A stretch of 64,000 nucleotides of DNA. Source: Rhodocyclaceae bacterium (GTDB taxonomy: Bacteria > Pseudomonadota > Gammaproteobacteria > Burkholderiales > Rhodocyclaceae). Where the stretch lies: positions 28,787 through 92,786 of the forward strand of contig JAUXOM010000152.1 in NCBI GenBank assembly GCA_030682175.1, in the 5' to 3' direction. The translations under genes and the position numbers were made by a program. A model generated the notes under the pieces. It was not told the DNA's origin. It searched no databases and saw nothing but the letters and a program-made list of their open reading frames with translations. Positions 1-9,275 of the stretch are shown here, in pieces (the stretch's first letter is position 1; each line of letters opens with the position of its first letter).

Positions 1-53
1 GGGCGTCCGCCGCGTTTGCCGGGTTCGAGCGTGATCCGGTCTGAAATGATCAT
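1..53 (-). CDS. DUF433-family protein, N-terminal fragment cut by window edge
   Basis: Reverse complement of 1-53 reads MIISDRITLEPGKRGGRP, resembling the DUF433 N-terminus (..RITINPEVCGGKPCIRG..), preceded by an AAGGAGA ribosome-binding site. Confidence 0.6.
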   Translation of the reverse strand, partial: MIISDRITLEPGKRGGR

Positions 54-100
54 TGGGTTCTCCTTGAACGCGATACCTACGGGGCGACCTTACACGAAGA

Positions 101-529
101 TCAACGCTGTGGCGCGGGGCGATGCACGCGGATTTCGCCGCCCGCCAGTCCGCCAGCGGTTTCGCGCGTGGCGCGGTTGATGGTTTCACCGACGGCCAGG
201 TTGGCCGGGGTTTCCTCGCCGGTGATGAGTGTGGCGCGGCCGTGTTTGCCCTGGCTGGGCGAAACCAGCACACCGGTGTCGCGACTGGTTTCGGTTTGCG
301 GCCGGTTGTTTACCCAGACGGTAGCCTTGCCGCTTGAGCGCATTACGACGCCATCGAGACGCATGGCGCCGCCTTCCAGGCTGCGGGCTTCGCGAATATT
401 GAACTGGCGCTGACGTTCGAGGTTGGCGCGCCACTCCGGGGTCATGAACAGACGGCCGAGGCCGGCCGTGGGCTCTGCCGCGATTGCGCCGGTAATGGCC
501 AGGGCACTGGCAATTAGCGTGAAAAACAC
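101..529 (-). CDS. MSHA biogenesis protein MshK-like (hypothetical); start probably at GTG about 529, not 682
   Basis: ORF 101..682; residues before VFFTLIASALAITG are encoded by a dispersed repeat (530-680). Signal peptide-like N-terminus and position in MSHA cluster. Confidence 0.55.
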   Translation of the reverse strand: MFFTLIASALAITGAIAAEPTAGLGRLFMTPEWRANLERQRQFNIREARSLEGGAMRLDGVVMRSSGKATVWVNNRPQTETSRDTGVLVSPSQGKHGRATLITGEETPANLAVGETINRATRETAGGLAGGEIRVHRPAPQR

Positions 530-684
530 AGCGTTTGCGCCGGGCCGCCCCAAGCAAACGCGGCACGCGGCGCCAGCCGCAACCCGCACCGAAGCGACAA
601 ACGTACGCCACGTGCTACATGAGCGCAGCGAGCCGTTTAGAACCCCCCGCAAGGGGGGGGAAGAGGGGCGGGTGTCTTTCATGG

Positions 685-1323
685 TTATTGCCCGAGCAAG
701 GGGGTGGCCTTCCCTGTGGTTACGTTCTCCTGCAGTGTAATCCAGTCGATTTCACAGTGCGCCTGCAAGCTGGCTGTCGGGTGTTGCGGGTCGGCGGGGT
801 TGCGTTCGAGTTTGCAGCTTCTTACGCTGACCAGCGCTTGCACCTGTGCCGACAGATCGGCGAGCAGGCCGAGCAGGTCGTCCTCGTGCAACAGGGGCAG
901 GTCCAGCTTCATCGGGCTGGCGAGAAAGTCATAGCCGCCGGTCGTGAGGGCCTTTTCGTCCAGCGGACGTTGCGGGGAGATTTCGTAGTCGAGGTCCAGC
1001 AGCCGGCGCGATTCCTTGATCCGGCGCAGGGTTTCGACCCATTCAAGGCGTTTTTCCGGTTCAGTGCGCCCTTGCCGAACCAGTTCCTGATAGATGTTGA
1101 TCTTGGCGCGTATCTTGCGCTCGTCGTCATGGACGCGATCCAGCTTGGCCCGGGTCTCGGCCTGCCGTGTCAGGGCTTGCTGATGGGCCAATCCGGCCTG
1201 GCGGTCGAAATGAGCGGTGGCGGCCAGCAAGCCAGCAGCCAATAGCAGGGCAAGCAATAACAGGGCGAGGTGCCAGCGTAGGGCAACTAGGCTGATGACG
1301 GAACGCTTGTCGGGGCTGTTCAT
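685..1323 (-). CDS. MSHA biogenesis protein MshJ-like (PilO-like bitopic membrane protein)
   Basis: Single N-terminal TM helix followed by coiled coil; operon position between MshI-like and MshK-like genes. Confidence 0.5.
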   Translation of the reverse strand: MNSPDKRSVISLVALRWHLALLLLALLLAAGLLAATAHFDRQAGLAHQQALTRQAETRAKLDRVHDDERKIRAKINIYQELVRQGRTEPEKRLEWVETLRRIKESRRLLDLDYEISPQRPLDEKALTTGGYDFLASPMKLDLPLLHEDDLLGLLADLSAQVQALVSVRSCKLERNPADPQHPTASLQAHCEIDWITLQENVTTGKATPLLGQ

Positions 1324-1334
1324 GTTTTTGGCCC

Positions 1335-2867
1335 TTAAAGTTTGCGTGTCAGCCGAAATGAAAACCGGGGTGCTTCTACGGCACGTTTTTCATCGCCGCT
1401 TTTGAGGGTCTGGCCGGATTGGGTATCCACCGGCTGCTGCATTATCGCCACCAGAGTATTGGGCGTCGCGCCGAGGTGTTGGGCAAAGTCGGCCACCCGG
1501 GCAAGCTGGCCGCGCTGGTCGCCCGCCATCCTGGGGGGCAGCCGCGCCTCGACCCGGGTCTGGGCATAGGGCCCGCCAGCCATGCCTGGCGAAAGTGGCA
1601 GCTGGTTCGGCGCGGTCTGCGGTGTTGCGGGCAGTTGTTCGACGATGCCCCATTCAATGCGCTCGATGGCGATGTCCGGAAAAGCGTCGAGCGACTGGCT
1701 GAGCTGGATCAGCAAGGGGGCGGGACCGGACGACCGCTGCAGCAGCGCTTCATAGCGATTGACCAGTGCGAGCAGGTTGTCGGTCGAGAGCGGAATTTTG
1801 GGCAGCGTCAGCAGCGCGGAGTCGTAGCGCCGTTGGTCGAGGCGCGTTTGTTGTTCGATCTGTTCAATGGCGTTATGCGCCTGCAGTATGTCCAGGCCTT
1901 GCTTCGCCGCAAACAGCAAGGCTCCGGCCAGAATCAGGCCGCTGGCACTTTTCAGGAAGAGCCGTAATTGCCAGAGCCGATAAAACTGCCGCTCGGTGGC
2001 GGCCACAAACTGGCCCGCAGGGGTTTTTTTGACCAGCGAGTGACAGAACAGCATTTCCGCGTGCGAATCGGCCAGCGGTGTCCGCAAGCCGGCCCGTTTG
2101 GCTTCGGCCAGCAGGTCAATGAAGTCGAATTTCAGCTCGGCCGCGTCGCGGCAGCGTTCGCGCATGACGGCGATCTGGTCGGGGTGTACCAGGACGCGCG
2201 TTGGCAACGCCTGGCCACGTTCGATGAGTCGCTGGCCGACCAGATACTGGTGCATCTTGACAGCTTCCAGCAGGGTGGCGCTGGCCGATTCTTCGGCAGT
2301 CCCGGTAGCCAGTGCGGTCAGCCGTGAAAAATGGAGCTGGCCATTGACGAAAAAAGTCTGGCGCAGGCCGCCGCGCGTCAGGGTGACGATCAGCAAACGC
2401 GGCGGCACCTCCTTCGGCAGCAGGCAGGTGAGCGTCTGCGGCAGCGAATACACGCCGGCCAGCGCGATCCCGGCGGCATCGAGGATGCCCAGCCAGGGTT
2501 CGAAGTGCTGCGGCCGGGTCAGCGCCAGCAGAAGCAGGCGCTCGTCGCGACGCCCCTCCTTGAGCCGTCCTTGCGAAATGGCCATCGCCAGGGGGGTGCC
2601 GTAAAAATACTGTGCCAGCTTGCGTTTGATCAGTGCCGCGCGATCCCGGCCGGAACTGCGTGGAATATTTTCGAGGTGGAAGCCCTCCTCCGCGACATCG
2701 GCCAGCAGCATGAATACGCCAGCGCGATGCTGCGCGACATATTCGCCAAAGGCTTCGAGACCCACTTCGTCAGGGGAGAAAGTTCCCCCGGCCAGCAGCA
2801 CGTTGCCCCTGACCTGATAGGCGGTCAGGTGGTTCGCGTCGAGGAAGAGAACGTGGCGATCGGGCAT
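1335..2867 (-). CDS. MSHA biogenesis protein MshI-like (PilM/PilN-type)
   Basis: 510 aa ORF; actin-like PilM-type N-terminal region plus TM/PilN-like C-terminal region; operon context. Confidence 0.55.
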   Translation of the reverse strand: MPDRHVLFLDANHLTAYQVRGNVLLAGGTFSPDEVGLEAFGEYVAQHRAGVFMLLADVAEEGFHLENIPRSSGRDRAALIKRKLAQYFYGTPLAMAISQGRLKEGRRDERLLLLALTRPQHFEPWLGILDAAGIALAGVYSLPQTLTCLLPKEVPPRLLIVTLTRGGLRQTFFVNGQLHFSRLTALATGTAEESASATLLEAVKMHQYLVGQRLIERGQALPTRVLVHPDQIAVMRERCRDAAELKFDFIDLLAEAKRAGLRTPLADSHAEMLFCHSLVKKTPAGQFVAATERQFYRLWQLRLFLKSASGLILAGALLFAAKQGLDILQAHNAIEQIEQQTRLDQRRYDSALLTLPKIPLSTDNLLALVNRYEALLQRSSGPAPLLIQLSQSLDAFPDIAIERIEWGIVEQLPATPQTAPNQLPLSPGMAGGPYAQTRVEARLPPRMAGDQRGQLARVADFAQHLGATPNTLVAIMQQPVDTQSGQTLKSGDEKRAVEAPRFSFRLTRKL

Positions 2868-2887
2868 GCGCGGATATTGAATCGGTA

Positions 2888-4087
2888 TCAGAACTTGAGT
2901 TTCGTGATGGTGTCGTAAATCGGGCCGAGTACCGAGAGCATCACCCAGCCGAGGATGATGCCGACCACGATGGTCATGGCCGGTTCGATCATGGCCTGCA
3001 CGCGACTGATCGACTCGCGCACATCGCGGTTGTAGAAATAGCTGACATTGGTGAGCGCGGTGTCGAGCGAGCCGGTATTTTCACCGACCTTGAGCATGCG
3101 GATCACCAGTGGCGGAAACAGGCCGACGTTCTGGAAGGCGACCGTGACGTTCTGGCCCTCGCTGATCATTTCTTCGACGCGCTGCAGGCCTTCCTTGATG
3201 ACGACGTTGCCGACAATGTCCTGCGTGGTGCGGATCGAGTCAAGAATGGAGATTCCCGATGCATACATCATGGCAAACACGCCGGCAAAGCGCGACAGGA
3301 TGATCTTGGTGAGGATCTCGCCGAGCCACGGGAATGACAGTTTGGCGGCATCGAAGCGGTAGCGGGCGCGTGGATTGGTCTTCACCGCAACCGCGATGAT
3401 GCTGGCGACGATGATGGGCAGGCCGATGGCGATGTACCAGTAATTCACGAAAAAATTCGACGTAGCGATCAGTATCTGGGTGTGTAGCGGTAGTTCCTGC
3501 CCCATGTTCTTGATGAAGCCGACCATCTTGGGAACGAGGTAGAGCATCATGAACAGGGTGACCAGAATCACCACCGTGCCCATGAACGCCGGATACATCA
3601 CGAGCTTCTTGGTTTGTGCGGCCAGTTCGTCCTGCCACTTGAGCGTTTCGCCGAGGTTGTGCAGTACTTCGGTGAGGTTGCCGGATTCCTCGCCAGCCTT
3701 GACGAGGCTGATGAACACGCCGTCAAAAACTTGCGGGTGCTCGCTCATTGCCTGGGAAAGCGTTTTGCCGCCTTCGACACTCTCGATCAGGCCGGCCAGT
3801 ACTTCGCGGAAACGGGGATTCTCGAGGCTGTCCCGCAAGTCGGTAAGACTTTCGATGATCGGCACGCCAGCGCGCGAGAGTTGTTCGAGGTGGAAGCAGA
3901 AGGTGATCAATTCGCGGCGGTCGATCTTCATGCCGCCCCAGCCATGCTGCTTGACCGGACCGCCGTTGATGAAGTCCAGCTCCATGCGCTTCAGGCGCAT
4001 TTCGAGATCGACCGGGTTGATCGCGTCCATGCGCCCAAAGACCAGCCGGCCCTGGGCGTCCATCGCTTTATAGGCGTAGAGGGACAC
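2888..4087 (-). CDS. mshG: type II secretion/type IV pilus inner-membrane platform protein (PilC/GspF; MshG-like)
   Basis: SLYAYKAMDAQGRLVFGRMDA.., repeated GspF domains with G-E-SG motifs; start set at GTG 4087 because upstream residues are repeat-encoded. Confidence 0.85.
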   Translation of the reverse strand: MSLYAYKAMDAQGRLVFGRMDAINPVDLEMRLKRMELDFINGGPVKQHGWGGMKIDRRELITFCFHLEQLSRAGVPIIESLTDLRDSLENPRFREVLAGLIESVEGGKTLSQAMSEHPQVFDGVFISLVKAGEESGNLTEVLHNLGETLKWQDELAAQTKKLVMYPAFMGTVVILVTLFMMLYLVPKMVGFIKNMGQELPLHTQILIATSNFFVNYWYIAIGLPIIVASIIAVAVKTNPRARYRFDAAKLSFPWLGEILTKIILSRFAGVFAMMYASGISILDSIRTTQDIVGNVVIKEGLQRVEEMISEGQNVTVAFQNVGLFPPLVIRMLKVGENTGSLDTALTNVSYFYNRDVRESISRVQAMIEPAMTIVVGIILGWVMLSVLGPIYDTITKLKF

Positions 4088-4196
4088 GGCTATGCCTCCG
4101 CCGGGCCGCCCCAAGGAGGCATACACCCCCCTGTGGGGGGCAGCGAGCCGGGTTTGTGACCGAAGGAAATCCCTGTGGGACGAGCGTGGGGGGGCA

Positions 4197-5900
4197 TTAC
4201 ATGCGCTCCGTCAGGTCAACGACCCGGGCAACCTCTTCGAGCGAGGTGGCGCCCTCGATGACGCGCCGCAAGCCATCTTCGGCCAAAGGGCGGAATCCCT
4301 TGGCGACGGCGACGTTGCGTATCTCGCGGCTGGTGGCGCGGCGCACGATCAGTTCGTCGATGTCACCGTCGAGCCGCAGAATTTCCATGATGGCGAGGCG
4401 CCCCTTGTAGCCCTGATACTCGCACAACTCGCAACCCGAGGGCCGATAGAAAATCGGCATCTGGCGAAAGCGCTCGGTGCCGATCATGCGCAATTCCTCC
4501 TTGCCTGCCGGGTAGGGTTTGCGGCAGTGCGGACAAAGCTTGCGCACCAGCCGCTGCGCAATGATGCCGATGATGTTGCCGGACATGATGTCAGGCAATA
4601 CGCCGATGTCGAGCAGGCGGGGAATGGCACCCAACGCCGAGTTGGTGTGCAGCGTGGAAAATACCTGGTGACCGGTCATGGCCGCGCGGAAAGCCATCTC
4701 GGCGGTGTCGGCATCGCGAATCTCGCCAACGAGAATGACGTCCGGATCCTGGCGCATCATCGAGCGGATGCCGTCGGCGAAGTCGAGCTTGGTTGTTTCG
4801 GAAACCGAGGTCTGGCGGATCATCGGCATCGGATATTCGACCGGATCCTCCAGGGTCATGATGTTGATGCTCTCGTCGTTGATCTGGCTCAACATCGAGT
4901 AGAGCGTGGTGGTCTTGCCGCTGCCGGTGGGACCGGTGACGAGAATGATGCCTTCGGGGCGCGCCATCATGCGCCGCAACTGCTCCTGTTGCACCTCGTC
5001 CAGGCCGATCTTGTCAAGCGGGACGATGCCCTTTTGCCGGTCGAGAATGCGCAGCACCAGATTTTCGCCATGGATGGTCGGTTGTGCCGAACACCGGAAG
5101 TCGACCGCGCGGCCGCTGATGTTCATCGAGATGCGGCCATCCTGCGGGGCACGGGTTTCCGCGATGTTCATGCCGCTGATCACCTTGAGCCGGACCGCCA
5201 TGGCCGCCCAGTAAGACTTGTGCAGGGCGCGGATCTGTCGCAGGATGCCGTCGATGCGGTAGCGGATGCGCAAGAAGCTCGCTTCCGGTTCGAAGTGGAT
5301 GTCGGAGGCGTCGCGCTTGACGGCGTCGGTGAGCAAGGCGTCGACCAGGCGTACCACCGGCTGGCTATATTCGTCGGAAGTGACGGACAGACTGTGAAAG
5401 TCGATTTCGCCGGTCTCGATCTCGTTCAGAATGCCGTCGATCGACAATTCATGGCCGTAATGCTGGTCGATGCTGCGGGCGATTTCCGATTCTCCGGCCA
5501 GCACGGTTTCGACCTGCAGGTCGGAGGAGATCAGCGCACGCATCTGATCTATCGCGACCAGATCGTTGGGGTCGGCGATGGCAATGGTCAGCTGCCGCCG
5601 TTCCGGGGAATAGTCAAGCGGCAGCAGGCGGTGGCGCTTGGCGATGTCGCGTGGCACCAGGCGCAGCGCCACGGGGTCGACCGTGGCGCGGGAGAGGTCG
5701 ATGGATTTTTGTCCCAGCGACACGCCGAGCGCATCGCGCAAGGTTGCCTCGGAGACGAAGCCCAGACTCACCAGCAGTTTGCCGACCGGCTGGTTGCACT
5801 TCATCTGCTCCAGGAGCGCAATGCGCAACTGATCTTCGCTGATGACGCCCTGCGCGATCAGAACCTGGCCGATGGGTTGACGATTAGTATTGGTGCTCAT
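4197..5900 (-). CDS. mshE: type IV pilus assembly ATPase (GspE/PilB; MshE-like)
   Basis: Walker A GPTGSGKTTTLYSML, Asp/His boxes, C-terminal tetracysteine CPHC..CELC; N-terminal GspE_N/MshEN-like region. Confidence 0.9.
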   Translation of the reverse strand: MSTNTNRQPIGQVLIAQGVISEDQLRIALLEQMKCNQPVGKLLVSLGFVSEATLRDALGVSLGQKSIDLSRATVDPVALRLVPRDIAKRHRLLPLDYSPERRQLTIAIADPNDLVAIDQMRALISSDLQVETVLAGESEIARSIDQHYGHELSIDGILNEIETGEIDFHSLSVTSDEYSQPVVRLVDALLTDAVKRDASDIHFEPEASFLRIRYRIDGILRQIRALHKSYWAAMAVRLKVISGMNIAETRAPQDGRISMNISGRAVDFRCSAQPTIHGENLVLRILDRQKGIVPLDKIGLDEVQQEQLRRMMARPEGIILVTGPTGSGKTTTLYSMLSQINDESINIMTLEDPVEYPMPMIRQTSVSETTKLDFADGIRSMMRQDPDVILVGEIRDADTAEMAFRAAMTGHQVFSTLHTNSALGAIPRLLDIGVLPDIMSGNIIGIIAQRLVRKLCPHCRKPYPAGKEELRMIGTERFRQMPIFYRPSGCELCEYQGYKGRLAIMEILRLDGDIDELIVRRATSREIRNVAVAKGFRPLAEDGLRRVIEGATSLEEVARVVDLTERM

Positions 5901-5986
5901 CACTGGGCTACTTTTTCCCTACCGCTCATTATTTCCGTGGCGCTACCGACAAAAACCTTAGCCTGCATCCGTGCCAAGCGACAAGC

Positions 5987-7339
5987 TTACTGGCCCGCCT
6001 GGAGGATTTTCAGTCGCGCCGCAACCTGGGCGGGATCAAAGCCGACCGGCTGCAGCGTTACAGCACCCAGCGCCTGATTGTAATACTGGATGGCCAGGCG
6101 CGATTGACGCAACTGATCGAGGCTCACAGCAAGGTTGAACAGGTAATCGGGATTTCGCGGGTCGGCAACATGGGCCCTGAAGTAGGCCTGTTGAGCGTCA
6201 GCCCAGCGCGTATTCCGTGCGTAAAGGTTGCCGAGGGCGAAGTTAAGGTAAGGTGAATCCGGCTGTTCCGCCAGCAGGGTCTTGAGCCGGCTCTCGGTCT
6301 GCTGCGGATCGGCATTGCCCTTGAGGCTGGTCAGCCCGGACAGTGCCAGCGCATCCTTGGGGTTGGCTTCAAGCGCCCTCAGATAATAATCGGCAGCCAG
6401 GTTCGGTTGTTGGTGTTGCAGGGCGATCGCGGCCAGACCGTATAAGGCATCCGAATTCTTTGGATCGGACTCGAGCACCCGTTGCCACGCAGCCTGTGCC
6501 AGATTCATCTCGCCACGGTTGAAAGCCAGGAAGGCCTGCTCCAATGACGGATTGAGCTTCTGGGGGGCTGCGCTGACACGGATTGAATCGGCGGGTCGGG
6601 CGACGCCGGGTGGCGTCGCGACTGATGCCGACATTGCCCTGCGAGTTTCGCGCCTGGGGGGTGTCAGCCCATCCGGGTCGCCAGACTTGCCGCTGGCGGA
6701 CGCTGTAGTTGCGGGGTGGTCCGCACTGTCCGGGGTGGTGGTGGCTGCGGACTGTCCGGAAGCGCCAGCCGTTACGGCCGGCGCAGCTGCCGTGATGGAG
6801 GGGGTCGGAGCAGCTGAGGGCAGGGCCGCCATGCCGCTGGTGGCGAGGCCTCCTGCCGGTGGCTGCATCTGCCACCAGAAATAACCACCGATGCCCACAG
6901 TGGCCACCAAAGTGAGCAAGCCGACGGCAATGGCAAAGTTGCGACTGTCTTTTTGCGCGGGATGCTTGGCCGCGAAGAGCGACCGCGCTGCCGCGCGCGA
7001 TGCAGCAGCCGTGCTTGCTTTACTTTCCTGTGAAGCGGCGGGCTCTGCCTTGGGTGCCGCGGTAGTCGGCCGCGCTGCCTGCTTTACCCTGCGGTCAGGG
7101 CTGACGAACTGCGCATCGAGATCCTCAAGCCGGGTCGGCAACTCGGGCAGGCGGGTTGAGCCTGCCTTGCTTGCCCCCTCTGGCGGCATGGAACTGGCCG
7201 GAGCCGAATCGGCTTGCGTGGCCAGCGGCTCAAGTGCCAGCTTTGCCGAAGCTGCGCTCTGCCCGGGCTGATGCTCTTGTGCCGCGCTGTCTCGCTTCTG
7301 CTGCTCCGCTTTGCGGAGCGCATCCATCAGCAGACTCAC
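5987..7339 (-). CDS. TPR-repeat protein, MshN-like
   Basis: MSLLMDALRKAEQQKRD start, single TM, Pro/Ala-rich linker, C-terminal TPRs (SDALYGLAAIALQHQQPNLAADYYLRALEANPKDA). Confidence 0.7.
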   Translation of the reverse strand: MSLLMDALRKAEQQKRDSAAQEHQPGQSAASAKLALEPLATQADSAPASSMPPEGASKAGSTRLPELPTRLEDLDAQFVSPDRRVKQAARPTTAAPKAEPAASQESKASTAAASRAAARSLFAAKHPAQKDSRNFAIAVGLLTLVATVGIGGYFWWQMQPPAGGLATSGMAALPSAAPTPSITAAAPAVTAGASGQSAATTTPDSADHPATTASASGKSGDPDGLTPPRRETRRAMSASVATPPGVARPADSIRVSAAPQKLNPSLEQAFLAFNRGEMNLAQAAWQRVLESDPKNSDALYGLAAIALQHQQPNLAADYYLRALEANPKDALALSGLTSLKGNADPQQTESRLKTLLAEQPDSPYLNFALGNLYARNTRWADAQQAYFRAHVADPRNPDYLFNLAVSLDQLRQSRLAIQYYNQALGAVTLQPVGFDPAQVAARLKILQAGQ

Positions 7340-9159
7340 CGCGCTTGCTCCCTGTCGATTTCGATGTAAGGGGGCTGCGGACCGGGATTGTTGGCGAAAA
7401 AATCCTTGTTTGGCAACTGGCCGGCAAAACCCCGATAGTCGCCGGCGACACTCGGATCCCGGATGACCGTGGGCTTGAGGAAGATCACCAATTCGGTTTT
7501 GGTGCCAACGTCCTTCCGCTGGGTGAAGAAGTTGCCGATACCAGGTACTTTCGACAGGAACGGGACGGCATCTGTGGTGTTGTCGATCCGATCTTCCATC
7601 AACCCCCCCATGACAGCGATTTCTCCATCGGTGAGGCGCAGCATGGATTCCATTTCACGTGTCTGGATTTCCGGCACGATATTCTGTATGTCTGACGGAA
7701 TGCTCGGGTTGGGATCTCGTTTCCCAGGGCCTTTCAGGCTCGAAATTGTTGGGCGTACGTTGAGCAGGATAATGTTGGTATCGCTGATCTGTGGCGTCAC
7801 GCTCATTACCAGCCCGACAGAAACTGAATTTGGTGTGGTTGTCACTGTAGTCTGCGTCGGACCGCTGGCGGTGGTCGTGGTGTCGGCCTTGACGGTGAAA
7901 TAGACAATATTCTCCACCACCTTGAGCATGGCGGTCTGGTTGTTGAGCACGCTGATCTTCGGGCTGGACAATACCTTGACGTTACCGAAGGTCTCCAGCA
8001 ATTTCAGGGTGCCTGCAATATTGAGGCCGGGAGCAACGTAGTTGAGCAGGAACGACTTGCTGGTATCGGCGCCGCCAGTTGCCGAAAATACAGGACCGGA
8101 TGGCGACTGCGTCATGGAGAATCCCGCGCTGCCGGTGCGTAACCGTTGCCAGTTGATGCCTTGCTCGTATTGGTCGGTAAGTCGTACTTCTGCAATGGTC
8201 GCTTCGATCATTACTTGCCGCCGCGAGTTTGTGAGCACCTGATCAAGGAACCCCTGTACTTTCTCATGCTGTCGTGCGGTGGCGCGCACGACGATGACGC
8301 CGGCCTCCGGATTGACGATGACCGAGGCGGCCTCGCGGAAGGTGGTGCGCCGGGTGACCGTCGTGCCGCTTTGCTGAAAAGCCGCCGGGTTGGGGCTGGC
8401 AGCCAGATTCTGTGCTGCATTGACGCCGCGCCCCGTTGTCACTGGCTGGGGCGCGCCCGTGCCGGTCGTGGCTTGTTCATCCTGTCGCTCCACAACGGTT
8501 TCGCTGGAGCCTTCGGGCAGGATTTTGTCTGTTTCACGCAGGATGTCCTTGAGGTTCTTTTCGAGCGACTCCCAGAAGTTGTTCTTGGCTTTGCTGGTCA
8601 CGGTGGTTGAAGAATTATTGCCGCCGCCCGCCGTGCCACCGCCGGTCGTCGCAGCCGGACTGGCTGAAGCAATCTGGGTGTTGATCGCCACGGTGCCGGA
8701 TACTTCACGCGACATATTGACGTAATCGACCCGGTAGTTTCTCAGGAATGGCGAATCCGGCATGACGGCCAGATTGGGCCCGTCGAGTTCCCAGCGCACA
8801 TCGACCTGCTTGGTGATGCGGGTCAGCAGTTGTTGCAGCGTCTGGTCGATGGCATTCAAGGTCACCACCCCTTCGATGCCAGGGTGGATGTCGACGTTGA
8901 GCTTGGCATCGCGGGCGAGGGCAAAGAGTAATTCCTGCACGCGGACGTTGTTGACGACAACGCTGTAGGTCTCGACCTTGGGAGTTGCTTTGGGTTTGGG
9001 CAGTGCCAGGATTTGCTGGACCGGCGCCGGAATGGACGCCGTATCGCCAGCGCCGACTTTTTCGGCACTTAAATGGCCGCTGCCCGGCTGCTGGATCGGC
9101 GCATTGCTGCAAGCGGAGACGAACAACACCAGTGCAGGAATGAGGGGCAGTCTGTTCAT
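7336..9159 (-). CDS. mshL: secretin, PilQ/MshL-like outer-membrane channel
   Basis: Lipoprotein signal (LVLFVSACSN), secretin domain (RQVMIEATIAEVRLTDQYEQGINW; VPFLSKVPGIGNFFTQRKDVGTKTELVIFLKPTVI). Confidence 0.85.
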   Translation of the reverse strand: MNRLPLIPALVLFVSACSNAPIQQPGSGHLSAEKVGAGDTASIPAPVQQILALPKPKATPKVETYSVVVNNVRVQELLFALARDAKLNVDIHPGIEGVVTLNAIDQTLQQLLTRITKQVDVRWELDGPNLAVMPDSPFLRNYRVDYVNMSREVSGTVAINTQIASASPAATTGGGTAGGGNNSSTTVTSKAKNNFWESLEKNLKDILRETDKILPEGSSETVVERQDEQATTGTGAPQPVTTGRGVNAAQNLAASPNPAAFQQSGTTVTRRTTFREAASVIVNPEAGVIVVRATARQHEKVQGFLDQVLTNSRRQVMIEATIAEVRLTDQYEQGINWQRLRTGSAGFSMTQSPSGPVFSATGGADTSKSFLLNYVAPGLNIAGTLKLLETFGNVKVLSSPKISVLNNQTAMLKVVENIVYFTVKADTTTTASGPTQTTVTTTPNSVSVGLVMSVTPQISDTNIILLNVRPTISSLKGPGKRDPNPSIPSDIQNIVPEIQTREMESMLRLTDGEIAVMGGLMEDRIDNTTDAVPFLSKVPGIGNFFTQRKDVGTKTELVIFLKPTVIRDPSVAGDYRGFAGQLPNKDFFANNPGPQPPYIEIDREQAR

Positions 9160-9275
9160 GAGTGTTTGGCAACCAGCAAGATTGACGATTGCATTGAGCA
9201 TAACACGCGAGAATTCGAATGCAATTGATTGAAATGCATAAGCTTGGCTTTCGACCGAAACTGTTGTTTGTTGGC

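Noticed and set aside
4092-6077. 661-aa plus-strand ORF
   Set aside because: Antisense shadow of the mshE-like ATPase (high-GC long spurious frame); no recognisable domain.
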